From assembly GCA_020466095.1 (NCBI GenBank), contig CM035807.1:96192742-96256741 (forward strand): DNA of 64,000 nt, read 5' to 3'. This document shows, in pieces, positions 36,201 to 48,610 of this stretch (position 1 is the stretch's first letter; every line of letters starts with the position of its first letter). Under the pieces are notes generated by a model. It was not told where the DNA came from, did no database searches, and was given only the letters and a program-made list of their open reading frames with translations. Both the position numbers and the translations under genes were made by a program. This DNA is from Chlorops oryzae (lineage: Eukaryota > Arthropoda > Insecta > Diptera > Chloropidae).

Positions 36201-39200
36201 AAAAAAACTGAATCTTTTACACGCCATGTGGCTAAACAGTGCATTGTCATGAAAACCATGAGTAAAAATTTATATCATGACTTTAAAATTGTGGCATGCG
36301 ATTCTTTTTTTTTAAATCTGTGTTCAATGGAGTATTGCGCTAGCGATAAGCCGATAATATTTGGGATTTCTGTTGGCTTCAGCGCGAAATTTTCATAGAA
36401 ATATTTCATTAATTTATTTCGTCGTCTTTTTTTTTTTTTTTTTTGATTAGAAGCACGAGTTTGCGGGTTTTATAACTGAATTTTTCAAGATAAATTTTCA
36501 AATCGTATATAGTTTGAAACTTATTTACATTGTATTTCAGAGGTTTTTTCTTTTCATTTGAATGATGAATGTCTGCTTTGTTAGTAATGGCGATTGAGGG
36601 GTCTTTTTGAACAGGTGAATTCCACCTATAACTTTGTCCTACGCGGCAAATAAGTGACAGTAATAGGAAGAGTCAAATTTTTTCTGACTCCTGACAGATT
36701 AATTTAGCATTGCAAAAGAGTACCAAATATTTACACAAACAATTTCTGATAAAAAATCCTCACGGTAGCATATTGTTCTCACACTCAATGCTTACTGTTT
36801 TCTTATACTGATAAATATCGTATAGAAAAGCGGTTAAATTGTGTGGAGATATTAAAAACTTCATGAGTTAGAGTATAAAAAATTTCTGGAGCACCTAAAA
36901 CGGAATCCAAAAGAGCTATGGAGGAAGTAATCCGGGAAAAGGTAACTCAAGTATTTGAGCAGAAGATTTAGTTGAGTCTGTATTAAAAATATCAATCCAA
37001 TTTGTCCATTTTACTTGAAATTGACGCTATCTGAAATAATTACCTATAAGTTGTTGTTCTGTAAAAGAAAAGATATTTTGCAGTTATAGATTTGAGCATG
37101 TTATGTTACGCCACTATAAACTGAGGCTTCATAAAATTCTTTTACATATTCCTTTCAAAATTATTTTTAATTAGGTATTTGAATCTTTTTTGTTGCATGG
37201 AAAATTCTATGCTGGCATTTTGATTATTATAAAGTAAATTATTCAAAAATTTTCAATAAGGTTCCATAAGCAATGACCACTCCATAAATATATGTCAGAG
37301 CGCATCACCCTCTCTCCTAGAATGACACTTATGTATGTTCTCAGTTTTTCCAACAATAACCCAAAAATCTTCTTTCATTTCAATGCCAAATCAAATGCAA
37401 AAATTGAATTTAAAAAAGAAAATAGTGCTCTCGACGGTTTGAGCCTCAAGTTCTAAAATGCCTTCTTCATTCAAATCATACGATCCGGACGAGTAAGCGT
37501 CATCGCATCACTCAATGCCATGAAGTTTTGGAGGAAGCAATTATTTTTGCTCAGATGTCATGTAAAAAAGCAAAAAGAAAACAGAAACTTTCAAACACGA
37601 AATTCTTGCAAACCCAAACCATGTCTATTCAACTAAGGAGGCGACCACTTACAGCACAGCACGAAAGACTGAAACTGTCAAAAGCGCTTCATCACGCCTC
37701 TCGGTTATTATGTAACGCTGTACGAAGCATTCCGGTAACAAGGACGCGTGTTAATGCGATATATGCGATGTTGTTAAGTGCATAAAATAATAACGAGTCC
37801 GAGGGATGACAACAAAAACATCATCAACAAAACGCACTTGAGTACATCATACTAATACATAGAAGCATTGCCGAAGCAGAAACCGGGACAAAATGCAAAG
37901 ACAAAAAAAAAAAAAAAATGAAAGAAAAAAAAGAACCTTCATTCATACATAGAGCAATGCAACAAAAGCCCGAGCGGCACAGCGAGTATAACAAGAGGAA
38001 ACAGTTAAGCGGATGCAAAATGTTTCACAGATTAGCAGCAGTTTTCGCATGCTGCACATACCAAAATTTTTTTTTTTTTGTTTGTGTGTTGTTTTTTTTT
38101 CACGAGCAGCACTTGCACAGCCACAAGGATCTCTATGAGCGCAAGCGTGAATGTAAAATGAGGCGCTGAAGCGTTCGTAGCCACTTGAAATCGTAGGCAA
38201 AGGGCAGAGTAGAATGGGCGAACGAATGAGCATGTAGGAACGTGTGTATTTAGTATCTCCCTTGTGGCTCGTATTTTGCATTTTTATGCACCAACGCCTG
38301 AAATTGTGTCAGATGAGGAAATTTACAGTACTCACATAAGTAGACTCATGGGCATAGGCATGGGAGTATGGGAAGTGCACACATAGCTTAACTTTGCGAA
38401 CATCATCACCAAAGTGGATTATGATTCATGGTGAACTTTCACTTTGTTCAAAATTTCGTCGGCTTTGTCAGCATAATATGACTCCAAAGAGAACATAAGA
38501 TTGATAATTTCCTCTTTCGAATTGTTTCTCAATACTCGAAGTAGCAGTAATTGTGCATCCATTAGAAGCGTGAGTTCATTACGTTCATTTCAAGTGAGTG
38601 GCATACCTTAAAATATGCTTCGAAATATTAGCAAAATAATTTCCACTTGCATGCAGTTAATACTTTCAATATTCACTTCATTAATTAATTAGAAGCAATG
38701 AAAGCGACACTTATTCAAATTCATTATATTCAATTTATCGATATATTTAGTATTATATTGAATATTATTGAAGAGCACAAGTGCGTATACGTTACGTAAT
38801 TTGGCACTAAAATACCTATAGAAATACATTGCGTATACGTCGGAGCTTAACAGAGAACATAGTTGATGTGTGGTGCGCAGAAAAGCTGATGTTTTAATGA
38901 TATTTAACTCAAATTCAATGATTTTTTTTTAATAACCATATTTATACATAAAGTGAATTCAAATTAAAATTAAACCGATTAAATTGTATTGCAGAATCGT
39001 TCTCCTATTTCCTATAGACTAAAAATTCAGACTATTTAATTTTATTTCAAAAAATAAAGCATTTGTAAAACAATTTCCAGTCCACAGTATAAATTAAAAA
39101 TAATGAAAATAATTTCTGTGTCCATGATATAAAACCACAAAGGAGGAAAAAACGTTTAAATCTCGTATCCGCTGGCTTAACACCAGACCGAATAAAAAAT

Positions 39201-41306
39201 TTTCACATCACATCAATTAATACAGCTTTTTTGTTTGTCTTAAATTCGATAGTGGTCAGAATATTTTTGCATAATTGTCATTCGTGGTCATCGCTAACAA
39301 AAGAAATTAGTTCGAACGAACGTAAACATGTGTCAATTATTGTTAATTAATATTGTACATAAAAAATTTTTTTAGTTTGAAGGCATATGCAACAATCAGA
39401 TATGAATGCTCATTCGTAGGTGATTATTTACTTGTGGGATTTAATAGCTTTCCTTACAAAATTATTTTTTAACGTTTGTGGTCTGCTCAGCTTGTAATTG
39501 GTGGTAATTGAAATGATGGTTCAAGTGTTGTATGAAACATTAATTAATGCTATTTATGGTCAGAAAACTATAATCTTGTATATAAAAATAAATGTACGTG
39601 TGTATAGTTTATTCTATATTCATTATATTCACTATATAAATATATTTACTATATTCACTTTTCATGGCTACAGTTTGTGTGCCATGCCCGAAGCCACTTA
39701 TTTGATAGGCTTAAGAAAGATCTGGTTTTTGTTCGGAAAGTTTTTACGCTCTAAATTTCAAACTTAACTGCATCTATATCCAAAGGATTTGAGACTCCTT
39801 AGCCTAAAGAAAAAATATTTTTTCTTAAATTAATTTCGATGAAAAAAATGTTGGTGCGAGCCGGGTAAGCTAGTTTCATATAAAATAGATCCATTCAAAT
39901 ATTTAGGAAATTGTCTTATTGAAATTGTTAACTTGCCGAATGGTAAACGGTCTCCTGGCACTGTACACCAGTTCCATTTAACAATAAAAAATTTTAAAAA
40001 AATAATAAAAAATAAACAGTTTTTTAAACAACCTGATGTATTTTCCACATTCGCTTCAAGAAATCACGAGCTATTTTAATACATTTTTAATCCTCTTACG
40101 TTGCATCCATTCATATCCAATGTATATACGTGCTGATCGGCAATTATTGCAGTTGATGTTTTTCGGTTGCAGGTAACAATTTACTTAAACGCCTTTTTCC
40201 CACTAGTTCCATTTGCTGTCTGGCCGCATTATTGATTGGTGAACCATTTGTACTGTTTTCATTTATCCGGTTCGCTGTTGACAATGCAAATTGGAGCTCG
40301 CAGGCCACGCAATGATTTAAATGATTTCGACGTGAGCTTTCATGAATTTTAAATTCGATGTTTTAAAATGCGATTCAGATTTTAATTTAAGCCATTTTCT
40401 TGATTCGCCCAGCCCGGGAGTGTTTTAGAAAATGTAATCCCAAAATGCGGCCTTGCATTACGTCCAGTTTTACGAGTACTTTCATTTAATTTAGGTGAAC
40501 ATCCGCCAAAATATTTTCATTACGGACCTCCCAAAGGATTAATTCCATTACAGAAATTGATGGCAAACACCAAAACGTTGTTCAAAATCCATCTGGATGA
40601 CGTTTAACTCCATGTTCGTTTTTAGAATTGAGTTTACGAGATTTTGTTTGCGTGTTTGTTTAAGTGGTTGATTTTTCGCGCTGATTGCTGCTCGTGTGTT
40701 TGTGTTCGCTTAAGTCTGCACTGCAGTATGGGTATATATTTTCAGCTGACTACATATATGAATGGCTGCTGTTGAACTGTGTTGTTTCACACGCTTAATC
40801 TGTGCTCCTGATAAAACCGTCAACGAAGTTGCGAGCTTTGTGTCAAATTATCAAACTAAACATCATAAGTAGTTATCATAACTTGAAAAGTTGCACTGCA
40901 TTATCATCGATGATGATGATGTTAGAAGCGATGAGGCGACGTTCGCACGAATTTCCTCCGTTCCCAACTGGCGCATCGGTTCAACGGTTCAATTATTTCA
41001 AGTTCGTTTGCTCGCTGGATACATAATGATTGCTCCCACCGTCAGCTGGGATGCTTAATTTAAATATTCCTTTTAAATAATTCATCGTTTGCATGTACGT
41101 TCGTTTAAATAAGCGGTGCAAATGAGACTTATGAGACGATTGTGCTTAAGGATATTTCGCTATTGGAATTCGCAGAGAACGAAATCGAAACAGGAGCAGA
41201 GAAGACGTTCGACAAATTTTGGAATCAGTAATATTTTGAGTGAACACTCGTTGAAGTGAAAACTTAAATGAAAAGCACAAAGTATTTGTGAAATTATTAA
41301 ATCTAG
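33278..41306. other. 8-kb region without recognisable genes
   Basis: This is AT-rich sequence in which I can support no exon. It holds small repeats: (TA)n at about 34750-34765, (GAA)n at about 35928-35949, and poly-A or poly-T runs near 36428, 37905 and 38070. Short open frames (for example 33.4-33.8 and 37.5-37.8 kb) have no recognisable domain. Confidence 0.4.
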
Positions 41307-41399
41307 AGCCCGTTTGCTATTGTTCTGATTAAAGTTTGTTGACATTTTGACAGGATATAGTGACGATAAACTTTAATCGGAACAGTCGCAAATGGGCCT
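41307..41399. mobile_element. 93-bp hairpin MITE
   Basis: The left arm AGCCCGTTTGC followed by TTCTGATTAAAGTTTGT pairs with the right arm, whose inverse reads AGGCCCATTTGC followed by TTCCGATTAAAGTTTATCG. The arms are about 35 bases each around a 22-base spacer. TAG flanks both sides and may be a 3-bp target duplication. Confidence 0.55.
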
Positions 41400-41506
41400 T
41401 AGTGAGATAAAAAAAGCCAAAATTGTGAGAATAACTATGTGTGTAATTTTTATAAGAAACTCCTCAAAGAGACTTAAAATTTTATCTCAATCTTTTAGTT
41501 ATCCGC

Positions 41507-41762
41507 GAGGACCTTTGTGCAATAGTTGGTTGAGAAGCCAACTTACGAAGCGAGAGGCTCTGGGCTTAAATCCTAGATGAGGTCGTAGATGTTTGTGTCG
41601 TTTTTTCTGTTCTGTTTTTCTTTGATTTCCCTATCGTAGTATCACAACGGGCCCAAGTGGGGCCTAAGTGTGACACCCTTAATGGTAGCTGACACACTAC
41701 CCTAACCTAACCTAACCTAACCTAACCTAACCTAACCTAACCTAACCTAACCTAACGTAACC
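41507..41762 (+). mobile_element. tRNA-derived SINE, copy A, with LINE-like 3' end and (CCTAA)n tail
   Basis: The tRNA-related head has A-box-like GCAATAGTTGG and B-box-like GGGCTTAAATCC. The body contains GATGTTTGTGTCG and a T-rich stretch. The 3' part GTAGTATCACAACGGGCC followed by GCCTAAGTG and TAGCTGACACACTACC resembles the LINE 3' UTR at 2.06-2.16 kb. It ends in a long (CCTAA)n run (about 41697-41762). TTTAGTTATCCGC (41494-41506) and TTTAGTAATCCGC (41763-41775) form a 13-bp target duplication with one mismatch. There is no coding function; transcription would be by pol III. Confidence 0.8.
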
Positions 41763-41775
41763 TTTAGTAATCCGC

Positions 41776-43426
41776 TCCGGACTTACATTATGAAGTTTTT
41801 TCTTGACTTAGATCGATCTGTTCTTACTTTTTTAAGGGAACTCGTCCCTGGAATCAACTTTAAGGCTTTTATGGCGGTATAATGCGTTCTTAGTGGGCCG
41901 TATACCTAAGAGCATCCATAGTCACGCCCCATTTTCATTATGTGCTCATAAGATCTTTTTGTTTAACAATTATCTATAAAATTAATTAATTTGAAGGATA
42001 TTTTTCAGCACAGATTTAGTTTCATTAGATAGATGAATACAAACCATGCTATTTGAGCCAGCCGTATCCTTTTTTTTTTTAATCTACATTGAAAAAGTAT
42101 TCGAACTATTTGTATATTTTACGCTTTTTATCGAATTCCCAATCTGCTTTGATTTTCAAATTCCGACAAGTCTCTACAAAATAAACCAATAACCGAAAAG
42201 TTTTATATCAGATTCCATATTTCATACCAAAGATATATGCGAGCATATATTTTTATGTCGAAAATGTCATTTACCATTTAATTTTCAAATTGAAAATGCC
42301 TTCGTTTTTCTAATGAAATGTGAATAGATTTTATTTTTGCTATTTTAAATGTATTTTCTAAATAAAAACATTCACTTAATATTTTTCGAAATTGCAGTAG
42401 AAACATTTGATGTCAAACACATTTGAGTTGAATGAAGTTAAATGGAGTTCAAATGTACTCAATAAAATGAATGAATTTTTTGTTCTTCACCTTCTCTGAT
42501 AATATTAATTTCAAGCATATTCAATGGCACAAAATAAGCTAAATGTAATGAAGGAACTGAATTAAAATAATTAATTGAATTATTTCAAATTTATTTAGAT
42601 TTCTTAAATAAGAAAAAACATCGAGTATTTGCTTTCATTGATTCGGTGACACCATAGCATTAGTATTTCAGTTCACCGATATTCTCTTACTAATTAAAAG
42701 TAATTAATACCTATTAATTAGAAAGTTCTTGGATCTTAGATAATTGTACTTGGAAACATTGAAGGCTATTTGTGTACGTAGGAATGCATTGCAAATTATT
42801 TCATTTCGCTTTCAAAAAGAATTCCGTTGCCATCGTGAATTGATTCTAGGAATCAAGCAAAGTGCAATCGAAATCTTAAATAAGCTGCCAGCAAAATGAA
42901 GAAGTTCTTGTCCCTACTGCAATTATTAATTGAAACAAAATCCTTATTACGTCTACACTGTACAATATTTCTTTGAATTTTGATTTTGATATTATGTAAC
43001 TGGAATTTGTCTTCTTAAGTGTAACTACAAATAATTTTTTTAAATTTTGTTTTTTATTTTTTTATCGTTAGTGCTAAATAACAAATTGTTATTCTTGAAT
43101 GACAAGCTGTTTTTTTGTTTTTTTTATTTTTGGGTTGGAAAAAATTCCCATTTATTTACAATTTTAATTTTATCTAAAGCAATGAAGAACAAAATGATAT
43201 AAACGAGATTCGCAATTCGTTTCGCACAATTTATAATTAAATTCCTCGAACAATTCAAAATGGGAAGTGCGGTAAAAGCAAAGCAAAAACAAAAACAAAA
43301 CTAAAATAAAATTTTTTTTTTTTTTTTTTAATTGAAAAAACAATGTGGATCGGGAAATTGCCAGAGCTTTGGAAAAAGTGAGCTGTTACAAAAACGCAAT
43401 ACAAAAGCAATTTCTCGCTTCAATAT
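41776..43426. other. AT-rich DNA downstream of the Dpr gene
   Basis: No feature was recognised beyond poly-T and poly-A runs near 43080-43130 and 43310-43330. It lies 3' of the minus-strand gene. Confidence 0.45.
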
Positions 43427-43457
43427 TTTATTTAATGCAATTCCATGTTAATTTATT
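43427..43457 (-). terminator. candidate polyadenylation signals of the Dpr-family gene
   Basis: Two AATAAA hexamers lie on the minus strand at 43457-43452 and 43432-43427, about 235-265 bases after the stop codon at 43691. They would give a short 3' UTR. Long 3' UTRs with more distal sites cannot be excluded. Confidence 0.4.
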
Positions 43458-43690
43458 ATTTACACGCGGATGCATTCATCCATGCACTTTTTAATCACCC
43501 TTAGTAGACCCTTCAGTTCATGCACGCACAACAAACTTCTGAAAAACTCGCTCGCAACAACGAAATTCGTAATTCTGAATGCATTCGAGCACATCCATAG
43601 TGAGGACGTGGCTCGAATTGCATCGCACGGCCGCCGACATCCTTGCAAACACTATGCGAATAGAATGCCACGCATTTGCGCAAACGAATA

Positions 43691-44055
43691 TCATGACACG
43701 GTAGCGCCTGTTGTTGTGCTTGTCGCCGGTCCAGCTGACGATGACGGTGACGATGATGGTGACGATGATGGTAACGGTGATGCTGCCAGCCAATCTGGGT
43801 GCCACAAATACCGCGGCCGCTGTAGTATTTTCTGGACATTCGCGCAATGGACATGCTGCAGTAATTCCATCAGGCTCGGCAGGCATTTGATATGCATCGT
43901 AGTTAGCGCCAGTGACAATGACGTCCTATGTCGTTTTATTTGGCTGATTGGGCTGTGCCAGAACCACCGTAGGGCCATTACTGTTAGTGTATTAATTATG
44001 GAGTGACGATGAAAACTTGCGGCTGCACTTTTCTGCATTGCTGCAGGACTTTCAT
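43691..44055 (-). CDS. Dpr-family terminal exon: membrane-proximal region and C-terminus
   Basis: It is spliced after TCATTTCAG and starts with AT to complete Asp. ESPAAMQKS, the conserved sequence just after Ig2 in Dprs, follows. The frame then runs 112 further residues to a stop at 43691. It includes a modest hydrophobic patch (IINTLTVMALRWFW, fragment residues 177-190), a basic stretch, and a Ser/Pro/Thr-rich tail encoded by imperfect GATGATGGT (plus strand) repeats. Many Dprs end soon after Ig2 in a hydrophobic GPI-attachment signal; this longer hydrophilic tail is unusual. A different frame of the same exon carries a stronger hydrophobic run, so a further splice or a sequence error is possible. 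The first part of the exon is secure, the tail less so. Confidence 0.75.
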
Positions 44056-44243
44056 CTGAAATGAGATTGAAATTTGCTGCTTACTTAGTTGCTTTATGAT
44101 TAGAATCGAGAGAATTAAAAGAGGGTTACATTTCCTATTTGTATCGATTTTCATTACTTTACTCAATGCGAACCTCATTCATAGGATCCAATGTGGATTC
44201 TTTATTCAAAAACAAGTTGAGCGGTACTCTTAGAAAATAAGTA

Positions 44244-44685
44244 TATGGGCCAAAATTCTTTTTAATGCCTAAATTTCTGTCTCTGTCAACGAAAATCAGT
44301 GTTCGTAAAAGAGCAAATCAAATAAATAACAAATAAATTTTACCTAAAAATTTATGAATAACGAAATAAAATACTCTAGTCCAATTGGAAAAAATCGAAT
44401 ATTACCAAACTTCCATCTTGTTTACTCGCAAATTACAGTAACATTGTTGTCTTGTTTGGCAAGACAAGACAAGATAAGACAACAATGTTACCGTAATTTG
44501 CGAAGGGAAAAAATTAAGTTTTGTTAATCATTGATTTTTTTCAATTCGACTAGAGTATTTTATTTCGTTATTCATACATTTTTTGTTAAAATTAATTTTT
44601 TATTAATATGGTTTGCTCCTTCAGAAAAACTGATTTTCATTGACAGGGACAGAAGTGAAGGCATTAAAAAGAATTTTGGCCCATA
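44244..44685. mobile_element. 442-bp foldback MITE in a Dpr intron
   Basis: The left arm begins TATGGGCCAAAATTC and the right arm ends with the exact inverse. Complementarity continues, with mismatches, through TTTTTAATGCC, GTCTCTGTCAA and GAAAATCAGT on both sides. The inner arms containing ACTCTAGTCCAATTG-like, AAATTAC and TAACATTGTTGTCTT blocks also pair, so nearly the whole element folds. The centre is near 44460. TA at 44242-44243 and 44686-44687 is the target duplication. It sits in the 761-bp intron before the last Dpr exon. Confidence 0.85.
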
Positions 44686-44816
44686 TACCTACTTAGGTAT
44701 ATAAAAGATTTTTCTTTTCAAATAATGAGTGTAAGTAATTCTGAAATAAGCTCTCTATGACATTGACAATTCATTGTTATTTTCGACTTATTTCCTTCAA
44801 TGATCAGTGAACTCAC

Positions 44817-44914
44817 CATTAATAACGTTTACAATTACACTAGCCGCTTCCGCAGTTGTTGGCATACAAGTGTAATTTCCCGAGTCACCAGTTTGAGCGT
44901 TCGCAATACGTAAT
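44817..44914 (-). CDS. Dpr-family exon: end of Ig domain 2
   Basis: This 98-bp exon lies between CAACAG and GTGAGT. It completes an Arg codon and encodes LRIANAQTGDSGNYTC, giving the second Ig2 cysteine (Cys141 of the fragment) within D-S-G-N-Y-T-C. The Asn-Tyr-Thr there is a potential N-glycosylation site. MPTTAEAASVIVNVIN follows, the final strand of the domain. The last base pairs with the next exon to form Asp. The intron upstream is 525 bp. Confidence 0.95.
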
Positions 44915-45439
44915 CTGTTGTCGGACGATAAATGAGAAAAATCAGAAGAATGGAATACCTACTCTATATGATATACATACATGTACAAATACATATATAA
45001 TTTAATATAACGACAATCGAAACGTCAGAGCACTTTAATTTCAATTCCTATCCCCTTTAATATTTTTTTTCCCCCCCGATCCTTTCATAGCAATTTTCTA
45101 TTGCTTTCGATTGAAAGCTCTTACGAGGTTTTCTTCATTTCAAACCACACAAAAAGGTGCATTTCTTGAAACCAATCGAGCTGAAGCGAACATCACAATC
45201 ACATTCACAATCGTTGAAGCGCATTTTTCACAACGTTATCAGTTGAATGATTACCTGACGTTCGTTCGTTCAATCTCTCAAGAATTGATTTCAGCTTGAC
45301 TGGTCAAAGGCTCTTGTGTTGCCTTAACATCGGATAGCAATTTCAAGAATTTTCACTTTTTCTGTGGACTTGTTCGGTTTTTCGGTCGATAACACAGTTA
45401 CACTGACGATGGACGTTTCACGATATAACATGCATTTAC

Positions 45440-45680
45440 CTGCTTTGCAGCTTTTCACCCAACTGTGATTCCATTGAGATGCGTTGCATATCAATGGCTG
45501 CTTCATTCGGATGCGCTACAAATGGTGTTAGTATGTAAGGTCCACGATACCAATAAATTGGACCAATATCTAGGGCCGATGATGGCTGCTTCACATGGCA
45601 AGTCAATGTGATGGCACTTCCAACTTTAACATACAGATCCGATGGCCCGATGATAGTTGCCTTGGCATCGGGTGGTGTTA
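45440..45680 (-). CDS. Dpr-family exon: Ig1-Ig2 linker and first part of Ig domain 2
   Basis: This 241-bp exon is spliced after TTTTAG and ends AGCAG|GTAAAT. It begins with the last two bases of a Val codon and encodes 79 complete residues. It opens with the linker TPPDAKATIIGPSDLYVKVG, conserved in several Dprs. Then come the first Ig2 cysteine (LTCHV, Cys72 of the fragment), the core tryptophan (IYWYRG, Trp88) and the segment ending RISMESQLGEKLQS. No substitutions break the fold. The 14-kb intron upstream of it carries several transposon insertions. Confidence 0.95.
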
Positions 45681-46783
45681 CTAAAACAATGGGAAAAAAA
45701 TACTTTTATAATTTCGCAAAGTATAAATATAAATAAAGTATAAATATGTATGTAGGAACCTATAAAAAACTGTTATTAATGAACATTAAAAAATTCCATC
45801 AGTCAAAACCATTTCAAGGTGTCTGAGAAATAGTCCTATGACGAGCTTGGAATGCAGTTCTGAGAAAAATTATAAAAAATATAACAAAAAAATAAATAAA
45901 TAGAAGAACATTAAAAACCAAAGTGGAATTTGTCGTTAACATCCAAAAAATTAAAAGTAGTAAATGCGGTTCAACCCTTCCGCCCTCGATTAGGCCGTCA
46001 ATACACTCAAAACGTGTGCATTCTGTTGAAACTGCTCAATTATTTTAAGATAGCTTCAAGTCCCAAAAACTTTGCTTTAATTTTCTCAATTAGAATATGA
46101 AATTTCACAACCGAACAACGTCATGAATACCCGTTTCGATACAACTGTTGTTACGGCGTAGTGAAAGTAATGAAGTATATTTGAAGTTTCCATCAATTTA
46201 GCTCAAGTTTTTGAAGTTGATGTAAAAGATAACTTTGAAACAATAACCCAATCTTCTCTTTTTCGCTCTCGCTCTCTTTAACATGCGTCCCTAGTTAGGC
46301 TCCATCGTTCCACAAGTTTCTGCGTGTTTACCTTGCGAGCTCATATGTAAATTACATTTTGAATTCCAAGTTTTGAAATTCTAATTTGAAATCGCTTTAT
46401 GTAGGTACATTGCCCATAGTCTGTATTGATTTTTTTTCTTCTTTTTTTTGTGCTAAAGGAAGTGAAATTGAGAAAACTTCCAAAAGGCAATGTTGTTTAC
46501 TATTATGTAGTTAATATCTTCTCAGTTGCAGTGTTTGTTTTTCATTTACTTAGAGCTGTGCTCTTGTCTTCTAAATGTTTTTCAAAAACAACAAGAAATC
46601 GCCTCAATGTGGAGCTTCTGGTCATAATTATTAAGAAGTGTTAGTTTTAATTAAATTTGAATTTAATTTTCCTTTTGGAAAAATCTTACTGACCTAAGTC
46701 AGTGTCTTATGTGGCAATCTTTGAGAAGTGGGTCTATATTTTTCGGGCGGATTTTTCGAATGATTTTTAAGTAAGATTAATTT

Positions 46784-46946
46784 AGTGTGGCGGGCACTAT
46801 TAAGGGCCCGTTGTGATACCACGAATAATGAGAAAACAAAGAAAACCAAAAACAGAAAAAACGACACAAACATTCATGACCTTGGCTGGGATTTGAAACC
46901 AGAGAGGCAGGCGGCATCGCAACCAACTGCGGTACAGAGGCCGTAT
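46784..46946 (-). mobile_element. tRNA-derived SINE, copy B
   Basis: On the minus strand it reads CCTCTGTACCGCAGTTGG (A-box-like), GGTTTCAAATCCC (B-box-like), GAATGTTTGTGTCG, and GTGGTATCACAACGGGCCC, then a shortened tail CTTAATAGT and CACACTAA. It matches copy A at 41507-41762 with an internal deletion near the end. ATTAATTT at 46776-46783 and 46947-46954 is the target duplication. It lies in the 14-kb Dpr intron. Confidence 0.75.
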
Positions 46947-48610
46947 ATTAATTTTTAAATGAGTAGGAAGGAAATCATGATTTAATTGAAAAGAAAAAAT
47001 CAAAAGAAAAAATATAATAAAAATAATTAAATAAATGCCGCATGCTCGAGTTCTAGATTATCCTCAGAATGAATGGGATAATTTTTATGTGGGTGAATTA
47101 TCCTTATTGCTTTTTTTAAATAATCATTTGATGAACATTCTCTCTCCTGAGTATTAATGCCCGGCTTAAGCTTTTTTTTCGAGGTACTTTATGCATTACA
47201 CAGTGCTATTCAGAAAACGTGAACAGGTATCGTCTCTTCTCTTTTCTTTTTTTATTTAACCCAGAATAATGCGAAGCAGTATGAGTAGAGCAGGGCACTT
47301 AACACGATTAAGTGTCATTAGGCATGCTTAACGCCTCGTATTATTAAGAGAGAAAATATAACAAGTATAACCGACAAAGTATATCCAGCGTAGCTAGAGC
47401 AATGAGAGAAAGCATGAACGAAGTGGCTTCTTTTTTTATGAATGGGTTAACGGGCGGGCGTAATACAGGAATCTAAGTGTACTGAATAGCGCAACCGTCG
47501 TTTCTTAAGTCTCTCTGCGGTAACAAGGCGTACACGATTCGCTATTCATATGAGTTATTCGTATGTATATCCTGCTAGATTGGCAACAGCGAAGGTCCAT
47601 TGTGTTACATTAATTAGCTCGACTAGAGGAGAAAATATCTCACAGAAAGAAGCCTCAGTAAGGTGCTCTCATTGTCATCATTGAATAGAACGGGCAGATC
47701 CGATTTCTTACGCATAGCAAAGTGAAAATTTTGCGGAGGAGGATAAAAAGAAAAGGAAAAGAGAATTTCGCAAGTGAGAGCTTTTAATTTTTTTTGTGTT
47801 TTTTGTATCAACTGGTAGTGCTTAGATCTTTTTGTTTTTATTGTGTCGACTGTGTAATTTTTTGTTTGTTTTGCTCCTATTCACTACCTTCAGTTCAAAT
47901 TTGTCCTAAAGCAAATAGCTTAACGAGACTTCCTTTTTTGTACTTTGTTAGTTTTTTGCTCTTTAATGGAGACTACTTTAAACGCAATGGGAATATCTGA
48001 TGAAGTCTCAGCGCTCATCTGTAATACCTATTTTCTTCCTTTTTATTTTTTTATTTTTTTTTATCCAACTTGACCATTAAGGTTCTTCGAGAGCATTGAT
48101 AGTATTAAGACTTTTAGGTGCTCATCTTTGACATTCTTAGATTATTCGCATTTCTCTTGAGCTCTCTGCTTGTTTGTTTTTTTTTTTGTCCTTTTTCTTC
48201 GTATTCTTCCCATCGATAGGAAAACCGATTTCTAACGTATTGATGCTAAGAAGGCTTATCAATCGACATTGTCAGTCGGATAGCATGATCGATTCTTTTT
48301 ATCTTCCAATTCCTTTTCGACTTTGATTTGAAAGTGCATTTATCTGTCGATTGCTTTTGGGTGTAATGAAATGAAGAAGGAAGCAATGGAAACCTGTAAT
48401 TGCTTGCAAATTTCTTTTGCGTTCTGCTGAGAGCTTTAATTTAAAGAGGGAACCGAGAATTTGTGTTGCCAGCTCTCAATTCCAATAATGCTTGAAATTG
48501 ATGTGTTTATTTTTTTTTTAATAAAAAAATTTGAAAAATCTCCGGCTTGGGAGCCATGGACTATAAATGGTAAAAAGAGGTGGGAAAATGTTAAATTTTT
48601 GCTATTTGTA

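Noticed and set aside
41697..41764. (CCTAA)n, the complement of the insect telomere repeat TTAGG
   Set aside because: It is the tail of a SINE with a target duplication on both sides, not a telomere; Diptera have lost TTAGG telomeres.
43470..44006. 178-codon plus-strand open frame
   Set aside because: It is antisense to the terminal Dpr exon and is explained by the acidic (GAT)n complement of the Ser-rich repeat.
47204..47495. Inverted GCTATTCAG 9-mers about 280 bp apart
   Set aside because: The outer bases do not match and no target duplication is visible.
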